The notes under the pieces are model-generated. The model saw only the letters and a list, made by a program, of their open reading frames with translations. It was not told the origin of the DNA and made no database searches. Shown here piece by piece: positions 1 through 6,779 of a stretch of 64,000 nucleotides of DNA. This DNA is from Pararobbsia alpina (lineage in GTDB: Bacteria; Pseudomonadota; Gammaproteobacteria; Burkholderiales; Burkholderiaceae). The stretch is from assembly GCF_902859895.1 (NCBI RefSeq), contig NZ_CADIKM010000015.1, positions 1 to 64,000 of the forward strand. The letters run 5' to 3'. The position numbers and the translations under genes were made by a program. Position 1 is the first letter of the stretch; each line of letters starts with the position of its first letter.

Positions 1-1536
1 AGAAACAGTCTGTCGACGCAGACATTCGGTTACACGGATCTGGAGAATCACGCGAGCGATTCGGGTGACACGATCGGCTTGAGTGCAAGCGGTGGCTTCG
101 GACAGAGTACGCTGGGTGGAGTGAACCTCGATACACCGGTGATGCAGGGGGGAAGTAGCACGCCTGGACCGTTGAACTCGCAAGGCTTGGGGCCGAGTGG
201 CTTCTCGACGGCGGGGACGAGTTCGGAGGCGTCGGGGACGACCCATGCGGTGGTCAGTTCCGGCACGATCACGGTTCGTGGCGATGCAGGAACGGGGCAG
301 GACAGCACGGCCGGCCTGAGTCGCGACACCTTGAGCCGCGACACCCTGAGTCGCGATACCACGAGCGCGAATGGTTCGGTGCAGAACACATTCGATGCGC
401 AAAAGGTGCAGAACGATCTGGCGGTCCAGCGGGGCGTCGGTCAGGTCGGGATGCAGGTGGTGGGCGATGTGGCAGGCGCGCTGGAAAGCCGTGCGAGTGC
501 GGCCCAAGCCACGGCGGCGCTGGCGTACGAGAACGCGAAGGCAACGGGCGATCACGCCGGGATGGCCCACGCTCAGGCGGACTACGACGCGGCGACGCAG
601 CAGGTCACGCTGTGGGGGAACGACGGAGCAGCGCGGATTGCCTCGCATGCGGCGGTGGCGGGACTGGGTGCGGCGTTGGGGGGAGGCCATGTTGCGGGGG
701 CACTCGGTGGCACGGTTGCCGGCGATGTGGTGGGCAATGCGGTCAGTGGTGCGATGAGCCGTGCGAGCGGTGCGGCGGGCGACACGCTGGGCGGGACGCT
801 GATAGCGAATGCGGCGTCGGGGCTGGCGGGTGCGGTGGCCGGCGGAGCGCTGGGTGGAGTATCAGGCGCGACGAGTGGGGCCGGCGGGGCGTTGAATGCT
901 GATCTGTACAATCGGCAGTTACATTCAGATGAAAAAACGGCGATCCGTGAGAAAGCGAACGGTGATGCGGCAGAAGAGAAGCGCCTGACGGCGGCCGCAT
1001 GTTACGTTGTGCAGTGCTGGGCGGAGTTCTCGCCGAACAGTCCGGAATGGCTAGCGAACTATGTGAGTCCAGAGGACGCGAAGGATCTGGGACCGGAGTT
1101 GCAGTGGGTGAACAGCCAGAAGGTGCAGAGCGGGCTGTTTGTCTACACGTTGCCTCAGCAGGCGAAGGATCTTGGGTTCAGTCAGCTGGATCAGTTCCGA
1201 CGTGGCGTGGAGCAGTTCGGGCAGGACGTGAAGAACCTGCCGCGGGATGTCGCGAACGCGCGTGTTGGGATGCCGGGCGACGTGCAGCAGGGCGATGCGA
1301 GTCCGCAGACCGATATAACAGGCGGTGGGAGCGACAGGACGCCGCCGACCGCGACCGCGGTGGTAACGCCAAGCGCTATACCGTGTGGGCCTGGCGTGCT
1401 GTGTCCAATGGTGAGTGTGTCGCCGATGGTGACGCCGGGTGCGCCGATGCGGTCGAGCGGGAACGGTGGGAACGATGATTCGGGCTATCAAGCTTCGAAT
1501 TCGAAACCATCGTCGGATAACCAGCAAGCCGCATAG
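1..1536 (+). CDS. CDI/haemagglutinin-type exoprotein (BcpA/CdiA-like), C-terminal part, 5' end outside window
   Basis: Frame 1 is open from the first base to a TAG at 1534-1536, so this is the 3' part of a much larger gene. The visible 511 residues begin with low-complexity Ser/Gly/Thr sequence, then a Gly/Ala-rich stretch (about 600-890) typical of the region before the toxin in two-partner-secreted CDI exoproteins. Bases 895-912 encode NADLYN, matching the Nx(E/Q)LYN-type motif that marks the start of the variable C-terminus in Burkholderia BcpA proteins (family knowledge). After it come a charged segment (EKTAIREKANGDAAEEK), a Trp/Cys-containing pretoxin-like segment and a Pro/Ser-rich linker. 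The TAG stops translation just before a recognisable toxin-like domain that continues in the same frame (next entry). The product would be exported by an outer-membrane TpsB partner, not seen here. Confident as a CDI-type exoprotein; the exact pretoxin class is not identified. Confidence 0.85.
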   Translation, partial: RNSLSTQTFGYTDLENHASDSGDTIGLSASGGFGQSTLGGVNLDTPVMQGGSSTPGPLNSQGLGPSGFSTAGTSSEASGTTHAVVSSGTITVRGDAGTGQDSTAGLSRDTLSRDTLSRDTTSANGSVQNTFDAQKVQNDLAVQRGVGQVGMQVVGDVAGALESRASAAQATAALAYENAKATGDHAGMAHAQADYDAATQQVTLWGNDGAARIASHAAVAGLGAALGGGHVAGALGGTVAGDVVGNAVSGAMSRASGAAGDTLGGTLIANAASGLAGAVAGGALGGVSGATSGAGGALNADLYNRQLHSDEKTAIREKANGDAAEEKRLTAAACYVVQCWAEFSPNSPEWLANYVSPEDAKDLGPELQWVNSQKVQSGLFVYTLPQQAKDLGFSQLDQFRRGVEQFGQDVKNLPRDVANARVGMPGDVQQGDASPQTDITGGGSDRTPPTATAVVTPSAIPCGPGVLCPMVSVSPMVTPGAPMRSSGNGGNDDSGYQASNSKPSSDNQQAA

Positions 1537-1863
1537 AGTTCCGCAGGGTTTGACACGTCAAACCTCGAAAGCAAACTTCATGAATACTTGCTCGACCCTG
1601 CACACCCGAAAAATCAGACGAAGGCGAACTGGTTCGACCAGGCTCTGGGTTTCAATCAGAGCAACTGGCAGAACCTAGCGTCGCAACTTTATTTTGACCC
1701 TGCCACTGCGGTGGCAACCAAGAGTACTCAATACGGGCAAACTTATGAGCAAGTCATCCCCATTGCGGGGGTCAACGGAAAGACGATCAACACGACGTTT
1801 GTGTTCCTGCAGGACAACACGGGCACGGTTCGACTTGTGACAGGGATTCCTGCAAAAAAATGA
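1537..1863 (+). pseudogene. Detached CDI toxin domain (DUF6883-like), same frame as carrier, beyond a TAG stop
   Basis: Directly after the TAG at 1534-1536 the same frame stays open for 108 codons to a TGA at 1861-1863. The protein reads SSAGFDTSNLESKLHEYLL, then a segment with DPAHPKNQTKANWFDQALGF. It resembles the DUF6883 family, small domains often found at the C-terminus of polymorphic toxins. No convincing start codon or ribosome-binding site precedes it: the first in-frame candidate is a TTG at 1588, inside the domain. It is therefore most simply the toxin tip of the upstream carrier, separated by one nonsense codon; amber read-through or a sequencing error are the alternatives. The domain itself has no frameshift and its C-terminus overlaps the immunity gene by ATGA, so the damage looks recent. 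Toxic activity is not known to me. Confidence 0.7.
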
Positions 1864-2078
1864 CGGCAATGAAAGAAAACGACACGTTTGAATTGACAAG
1901 ACCAGTCGACGCGACAGTGATTGGAGAGCATGAGTCTGTCGTGCTAGCTCCGGGAACCGTCGTCACTGTCGTTCTCGTGTTCGGAGATCCCGATAAGCCG
2001 GTCGCATATGAAGTGGAGGCGTTTTTGTCCGAGAGCGGAAAGTATGCACTTGCCACCATCGAAGCTTGCTATAGGTGA
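1860..2078 (+). CDS. DUF4926-like small protein, probable CDI immunity protein
   Basis: This 72-residue protein starts at an ATG overlapping the toxin-domain stop (ATGA, 1860-1863); a second ATG at 1869 is possible. It is acidic and beta-rich in appearance, with GTVVTVVLVFGDPDKPVAYE followed by VEAF and a GKYALATIE segment, the pattern of the DUF4926 family of about 60-70 residues. DUF4926 genes are often found next to DUF6883 toxin-type domains (family knowledge, from memory). Position directly behind the toxin domain, tight overlap and small size all support an immunity role: it should bind and neutralise the toxin in the cytoplasm. It remains intact although the toxin is cut off, which would keep the cell resistant to siblings that carry the active toxin. 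Binding is inferred, not seen. Confidence 0.75.
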   Translation: MTAMKENDTFELTRPVDATVIGEHESVVLAPGTVVTVVLVFGDPDKPVAYEVEAFLSESGKYALATIEACYR

Positions 2079-2093
2079 AAGGGCGGCGGAGCC

Positions 2094-2255
2094 ATGATGA
2101 GTCGCTATGTTCGAGAGCGTGGGTACAAAGGAGGCGGTCGTGATCCGCTGTTGACGATCGGAAAGACCTATGTCGTTCTTGGTACCCTTTCCCGTCCTGC
2201 TCCGTATACAGCGCAGGTACGCCCCTCTGTGATGCCGGCGACGAACGTCATCTAA
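2094..2255 (+). CDS. Short ORF, 3'-truncated immunity-like gene (53 codons)
   Basis: An ATG at 2094 (or 2097) lies 15 bases after the immunity stop, behind a GGCGGAG ribosome-binding site. It reads MMSRYVRERGYKGGGRDPLL, then TIGKTYVVLG, and stops at TAA 2253-2255. The first about 40 codons look like the start of a small compact protein of the kind found as extra immunity or orphan genes at CDI loci. From about 2218 the reading frame runs into a repeat that also occurs at 2615-2740, so the last 12 residues are not its original C-terminus. I read it as a gene fragment kept after a rearrangement. Function is not recognised. Confidence 0.45.
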   Translation: MMSRYVRERGYKGGGRDPLLTIGKTYVVLGTLSRPAPYTAQVRPSVMPATNVI

Positions 2256-2341
2256 AAGCGCTTGGAGAAACCCACCTGACGATGTCCGTCAGCCACGGGA
2301 TTCTCGAGTCAGGTGGCAAGACCTGGCCAAGGTCCGAACAA
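2218..2341. repeat. Imperfect direct repeat, copy A (124 bp)
   Basis: This segment is a diverged copy of 2615-2740. Both begin TACGCCCCTCTG and end GGTCCGAACAA, with scattered substitutions and small indels between. Copy B is the region just upstream of the chemoreceptor promoter, so copy A looks like a duplicate of that upstream region. It has overwritten the 3' end of the small ORF at 2094. Confidence 0.85.
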
Positions 2342-2407
2342 GGTAAGGCTCGCGAATCAGATCAAGGAATCCGCGAAAAGGCGGACGGTGATGCGGCAGA
2401 AGAGAAG
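2340..2407 (+). pseudogene. Mosaic scar: chemoreceptor fragment joined to CDI carrier fragment
   Basis: Bases 2340-2368 match 2986-3014 inside the chemoreceptor gene at about 27 of 29 positions. Directly after, 2369-2407 match 943-981 of the CDI carrier at about 35 of 39 positions, and in one frame still read IREKADGDAAEEK against IREKANGDAAEEK in the carrier. So pieces of both neighbouring genes were joined here. The carrier piece comes from just behind the NADLYN motif, which is where displaced CDI C-termini are expected to begin. No functional product is expected. Confidence 0.75.
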
Positions 2408-2614
2408 TGCTCGCCGCAGTGGCAAGCAATGCGATCACACCGTAGCGCAAGCACCGCCGAGACAAGTCGACATGCTAGTAAGCGACGTGACCTTCGGCAT
2501 CGTCGACATTGAAATTTTCGAACACCCGCCGAACATCACTCGGCCTTGCTTGAACTCACCAATGCCATTCTCCGCCGCGCTGAGTCGGGACATTCGGGCA
2601 GGTTAGCAACCTCA
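2408..2614. other. Unassigned segment between scar and repeat copy B
   Basis: This stretch holds only short open frames. I could not match it to any other part of the window. It may be the remains of an old CDI toxin/immunity cassette or a deleted chemoreceptor copy; neither can be shown from the sequence. Confidence 0.4.
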
Positions 2615-2740
2615 TACGCCCCTCTGCGATGCCTGCGACGAGCGTCATCCAAAAGCGCTCGAAGGAAGCCACCTGAGCATGCCCGTCAGCCACCGATTCT
2701 CGAATCAGCTGGCAAGCTCACCCGGCCAAGGTCCGAACAA
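2615..2740. repeat. Imperfect direct repeat, copy B (126 bp)
   Basis: Partner of copy A at 2218-2341. It lies immediately before the poly-C tract and the chemoreceptor gene and probably represents the original upstream region of that gene. Confidence 0.85.
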
Positions 2741-2759
2741 TTGCTGCAGCCGCCACCCA

Positions 2760-2790
2760 CCCCCCCCCCCCCCCCCCCCCCCCGCCCCCC
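2760..2790. promoter_or_regulatory. Poly-C tract (24 C, G, 6 C) upstream of chemoreceptor gene
   Basis: Bases 2760-2783 are 24 consecutive C, followed by one G and six C. The tract ends 53 bases before the chemoreceptor ATG at 2844, where a promoter would lie. Long homopolymers change length by slipped-strand mispairing, and tracts in promoter regions can switch expression (established for bacterial contingency loci). Whether it varies here is inference. An assembly artefact in tract length is also possible. Confidence 0.7.
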
Positions 2791-2843
2791 TAAATTATCG
2801 CCGCGCCGTGCCGATAACCATTTACTATCGGAGAGGTGTCAGC

Positions 2844-4574
2844 ATGGAAATGAAAATTGGGTCGCGACTTACCGCCACGTTCGGGGCGATACTCGCATTG
2901 TTGTTGGTAATTTGTGTCACGGTCAGCGCGCAGATGTCGCATATGAATGCGAACATGCGAGATATCGTCAACGACCGCATGGCAAAGGTAAGCGTCGCGA
3001 ATCAGATCAAGGAGGGCACGTACCACGTAGCGCTGCTCTTATACCGCGCGCTGGACGAACCGACCCCCGAAGCGCAACAGTCCGACCTTGCGAAACTCAA
3101 GGCCCAAACGACAGCAAACACGGCGCTCTACTCTGACCTGCAAAGCCGGCTAGACACAGACAGCGACCGGGCCGCTTACGATCACATGCTGCAGGTACGA
3201 ACGCCCTACGCGGAGGCGCTTCAGCCGGTTAATGCGCAATTGGCCGCTCACGACAGCAATGGGGCACGCGCGACCTTGTTGAAGGTGATGCCCCTCCAAG
3301 TCGCGACCATCACCGCGATCGACGATTTTGCCACTGCCCAAGCACGCGCGATGGATGAGGCCGTGCAGGAAGGCGCCCATTCCTACGAGATGGCGCGTGC
3401 AGTGCTGTGGGGATTAGCGTCGTTGGCCCTGATCATTGCAGCGTTCTTGGGGGTGATCGTGACGCGCTCAATCGTCCGTCCTCTGCAGCGCGTAGTCGAT
3501 GGCGCCGAGGCTTTGGCGCGCGGGGATCTGTCGGTCAAAATCGCTGTGCTTCGCCAAGACGAAGTGGGCGCCGTGGCCGCGTCTCTGAGCCAGGCGATTG
3601 CCAACCTGGCGGCGATCGTGGGCGGGGTCAAGGACGCCAGCGAATCGATATCGAGTGCGACGCAACAGCTCGCGGCGGGCAACACCAATCTGTCGCAACG
3701 CACGGAAGAACAGGCCGCCTCGCTGGAAGAGACCGCCTCGAGCATGGAGGAACTGACCACCACCGTGCGTCAGAACGCGGATAACGCGCAACAGGCGACC
3801 ACGCTGGCCACCACGGCCTCGGGCATCGCGCAGCGGGGCGGGGAAGTGGTCGGGCATGTGGTCGACACCATGCGCGGGATCTCCGACAGCTCGGCGAAGG
3901 TGGGCGAGATCATCACGGTGATCGAAGGCATCGCGTTTCAGACCAACATCCTGGCGCTGAACGCGGCGGTCGAGGCGGCACGCGCTGGCGAGCAGGGACG
4001 CGGCTTTGCCGTGGTGGCGGGCGAGGTGCGCACGCTCGCTCAACGCAGCGCGGCAGCGGCCAAAGAGATCAAGGACCTCATCGGCGAATCGGTGAGCCGG
4101 GTGGACGCCGGCTCGAAGCTTGTCGAGGAAGCGGGCAGCACGATCAGCGAAGTCGTCCAGTCCGTCAAGCGGGTTGCCGACATCGTGGGCGAAATCTCGT
4201 CGGCCTCGGAAGAACAGCGCACCGGCATCGAGCAGGTCAATCAGGCCGTCGTCCAAATGGACCAGGTGACCCAGCAAAACGCCGCGCTGGTCGAAGAAGC
4301 GTCGGCCGCGGCGCAGTCGATGGCCGACCAGGCTCAGTCACTGCGTGAGGCCGTCGCGGTCTTCAAGGTCGATGCGACGGTCGGCAACCCCGGCTCGACG
4401 CGCGCGGCGGTTACAGCATCCCGTAGCGTCATGCCGCGCCGCACGCCGGACAGGACGCCGATCCAGACAATCGCTGCGCGCCCCGCGCCAGCGAAGTCCT
4501 CGCAATCTCAATCGCATGCTGCAGTGAGCGAAGCGCCCCCTGTCGCAGCCGAAGCTGACTGGAAAACGTTCTAA
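2844..4574 (+). CDS. Methyl-accepting chemotaxis protein
   Basis: A 576-residue transmembrane chemoreceptor that senses a periplasmic or membrane signal and controls CheA through CheW. Order: TM1 at about residues 8-30; a four-helix-bundle-type periplasmic domain to about 185; TM2 about 186-208; HAMP about 211-263; then the long signalling coiled coil with the conserved hairpin (IAFQTNILALNAAVEAARAG, near residues 360-380). The C-terminus is DWKTF, the CheR-tethering pentapeptide type (compare NWETF), after a Pro/Ala-rich linker, so it should be a high-abundance, methylation-competent receptor. The start is ATG 2844 behind GGAGAGG; the frame is open further upstream through the poly-C tract, but that would only add polyproline. 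The ligand is not predictable. No che genes are nearby. Confidence 0.95.
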   Translation: MEMKIGSRLTATFGAILALLLVICVTVSAQMSHMNANMRDIVNDRMAKVSVANQIKEGTYHVALLLYRALDEPTPEAQQSDLAKLKAQTTANTALYSDLQSRLDTDSDRAAYDHMLQVRTPYAEALQPVNAQLAAHDSNGARATLLKVMPLQVATITAIDDFATAQARAMDEAVQEGAHSYEMARAVLWGLASLALIIAAFLGVIVTRSIVRPLQRVVDGAEALARGDLSVKIAVLRQDEVGAVAASLSQAIANLAAIVGGVKDASESISSATQQLAAGNTNLSQRTEEQAASLEETASSMEELTTTVRQNADNAQQATTLATTASGIAQRGGEVVGHVVDTMRGISDSSAKVGEIITVIEGIAFQTNILALNAAVEAARAGEQGRGFAVVAGEVRTLAQRSAAAAKEIKDLIGESVSRVDAGSKLVEEAGSTISEVVQSVKRVADIVGEISSASEEQRTGIEQVNQAVVQMDQVTQQNAALVEEASAAAQSMADQAQSLREAVAVFKVDATVGNPGSTRAAVTASRSVMPRRTPDRTPIQTIAARPAPAKSSQSQSHAAVSEAPPVAAEADWKTF

Positions 4575-4927
4575 CACCGATGCAAACGGCCATGAACGGC
4601 CCATCACCATGACCCGCGCACGCAAAGCGCGAGTACCTCGCCGGTTTTCGACCTGAAATCGGCCGTTCGACATGCCTGCCGTGTAAGGGCAGGCGGTCGG
4701 CCAGTCGACCGCCGCCCGGCTATCGCGCACACTTTTCAACGCCCATTCCGGGCAATAGCGAATTGCATGCTGCGCTGCGTAGCGGATACCCTTCCGGTAC
4801 CAGGTGCGAAGTCGCGCCACGGCAATCAGCAAATCGCATGTAAAAAAGCGGCTTACCAGTCGAGCGGGCTCAGAACTCCGCGGTTCCGATCGCCCGATCG
4901 TTATCCGTTGTACATGGAGGAGCAACC
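4575..4927. other. Intergenic region, no gene seen
   Basis: No supported reading frame on either strand. A GC-rich hairpin, GCCTGCC at 4674-4680 with GGCAGGC at 4688-4694, has no T-run and is only a weak terminator candidate for the chemoreceptor gene. The last bases carry the GGAGG ribosome-binding site (4916-4920) of the monooxygenase. Confidence 0.5.
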
Positions 4928-6736
4928 ATGCCTGAGCAGAACCCGAATCCTAACGAGACGGTGTCCGGCGTACTGGAAAAACTCGATACTGCATTGCAGC
5001 GAGGCGATGCGAAGACCGCCGCAGAGCTATTCGAGCCCGATGGCTTCTGGCGCGACCTGGTCACGTTCACGTGGAATATCAAGACGATGGAGGGCCGGCA
5101 GCAGATCGCCGACATGCTGTCCGCACAGCTTGCCGCGATCAAGCCGTCCTCATGGCGCATCGCCGAAGGCGAGCAGGCCAGCGAAGCGGACGGTCTCGCC
5201 CAAAGCTGGATTACCTTCGAAACCGCCACCGCGCGCGGCAACGGCTTCATCCGCATCCGGAACGGCCAGATCTGGACATTGCTCACCGCCATGAGCGAAC
5301 TCAAGTCCCATGAAGAACCAAAAGGCTTTCAGCGGCCGATGGGTGCCTTGCATGGCGCGCATCCGGATCGCAAAACCTGGAAGGAGCAACGCGAGGCCGA
5401 GCTCACCGAACTCGGACGTTCGCGACAGCCGTATTGCGTGATCGTCGGTGGCGGGCAGGGCGGTATCGCACTGGGTGCGCGGCTCCGGCAACTCGGGGTG
5501 CCGGCCATCATCGTCGATCGCCACGCCCGGCCCGGCGACAACTGGCGCAATCGCTATAAATCGCTGTGCCTGCACGATCCGGTCTGGTACGACCATCTGC
5601 CGTATCTACCTTTCCCCGACAATTGGCCCGTCTTTTCGCCGAAGGACAAGATCGGCGACTGGCTCGAGATGTACACGAAAGTGATGGAGCTGAACTACTG
5701 GGGCTCGACGACATGCAAATCGGCGACCTATGACGAAGGCACCTCCGAGTGGACGGTCGTGGTCGAGCACGACGGCGAGCAGATCGTGCTGCGGCCCAAG
5801 CAACTGGTGTTGGCGACCGGCATGTCGGGCAAGCCGAACACGCCCTCGTTCAAGGGCATGGACGTCTTCGAGGGCGAGCAGCATCACTCGTCGCAGCATC
5901 CCGGCCCGGACGGCTATGCGGGCAAGAAAGTCGTGGTGATCGGCGCGAACAATTCGGCGCACGACATCTGCGCGGCGCTGTGGGAGGCGGGTGTCGATGT
6001 CACGATGGTGCAGCGTTCGTCGACTCATATCGTCAAGTCCGATTCCCTGATGGAGCATGCGCTCGGCGCTCTTTATTCCGAACGCGCGGTGGCGTCCGGC
6101 ATGACGACATGGAAGGCCGACATGACCTTTGCATCGGTGCCGTACAAGATCCTTCATGAATTCCAGATTCCGGTCTACGAGAAAATCAGGCAGCTGGACG
6201 CCAATCTCTATGACCGCCTGGAGAAACGCGGCTTCATGCTCGATTTCGGCGACGATGGCTCCGGGCTGTTCATGAAGTATCTGCGGCGCGGCTCGGGCTA
6301 CTACATCGACGTCGGCGCATCGGAACTGGTGGCGGACGGCAAGATCAAGCTGAAGAGCGGCGTCGACGTCAAGGAGCTGAAGGCGCACTCCGTCGTGCTG
6401 AGCGACGGCACCGAACTCGAAGCGGATGTGGTCGTCTATGCGACCGGCTACGGTTCGATGAACGGCTGGGCTGCGGATCTGATCTCACGGAAGGTCGCGG
6501 ACAAGGTCGGCAAGGTCTGGGGTCTGGGTTCGAATACGAGGAAGGACCCGGGACCGTGGGAGGGCGAGGAACGCAATATGTGGAAGCCGACGCAGCAAAC
6601 CGCGTTGTGGTTCCACGGCGGCAACCTGCACCAGTCGCGACATTATTCGCAGTACCTGTCGCTGCAACTGAAAGCGCGCTATGAAGGCCTGCCCACACCG
6701 GTGTTCGGGCTGCAGGAAGTGCATCATCTGTCGTAA
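4928..6736 (+). CDS. Flavin-containing monooxygenase with N-terminal NTF2/SnoaL-like domain
   Basis: A 602-residue cytoplasmic enzyme expected to use FAD, NADPH and O2 to oxygenate a small substrate. Residues 1-125 look like an NTF2/SnoaL-type fold (FEPDGFWRDLVTFTWNIKTM). The FAD dinucleotide motif VIVGGGQGGIALGARL is near residue 171; the FMO-type motif FEGEQHHSSQH is near 313-323; a second nucleotide motif VVVIGANNSAHD is near 335; YATGYG near the C-terminus is the usual ATG motif. This is about 130-150 residues longer than a plain FMO because of the N-terminal domain. The start has a strong GGAGG at spacing 7. It stands alone, with a convergent hydrolase gene downstream. The substrate is unknown; YUC-like or Baeyer-Villiger-type chemistry are both possible. 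Confidence 0.9.
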   Translation: MPEQNPNPNETVSGVLEKLDTALQRGDAKTAAELFEPDGFWRDLVTFTWNIKTMEGRQQIADMLSAQLAAIKPSSWRIAEGEQASEADGLAQSWITFETATARGNGFIRIRNGQIWTLLTAMSELKSHEEPKGFQRPMGALHGAHPDRKTWKEQREAELTELGRSRQPYCVIVGGGQGGIALGARLRQLGVPAIIVDRHARPGDNWRNRYKSLCLHDPVWYDHLPYLPFPDNWPVFSPKDKIGDWLEMYTKVMELNYWGSTTCKSATYDEGTSEWTVVVEHDGEQIVLRPKQLVLATGMSGKPNTPSFKGMDVFEGEQHHSSQHPGPDGYAGKKVVVIGANNSAHDICAALWEAGVDVTMVQRSSTHIVKSDSLMEHALGALYSERAVASGMTTWKADMTFASVPYKILHEFQIPVYEKIRQLDANLYDRLEKRGFMLDFGDDGSGLFMKYLRRGSGYYIDVGASELVADGKIKLKSGVDVKELKAHSVVLSDGTELEADVVVYATGYGSMNGWAADLISRKVADKVGKVWGLGSNTRKDPGPWEGEERNMWKPTQQTALWFHGGNLHQSRHYSQYLSLQLKARYEGLPTPVFGLQEVHHLS

Positions 6737-6779
6737 GCGCGATGCATTGCGCCGACGGACCTGGGAAGCGGGCGAGCAG

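Noticed and set aside
1588-1863. Independent toxin gene from TTG 1588
   Set aside because: The TTG is inside the domain, has no ribosome-binding site, and the frame is continuous with the carrier apart from one TAG.
2679-2843. N-terminal extension of the chemoreceptor through the poly-C tract (polyproline)
   Set aside because: Would put filler and a proline run before TM1; ATG 2844 has a good ribosome-binding site and family-like start.
3468-4277. Long open frame (269 codons) antisense to the chemoreceptor gene
   Set aside because: It mirrors the codon pattern of the real gene; His/Arg/Asp-rich with no family features. High GC produces such frames.
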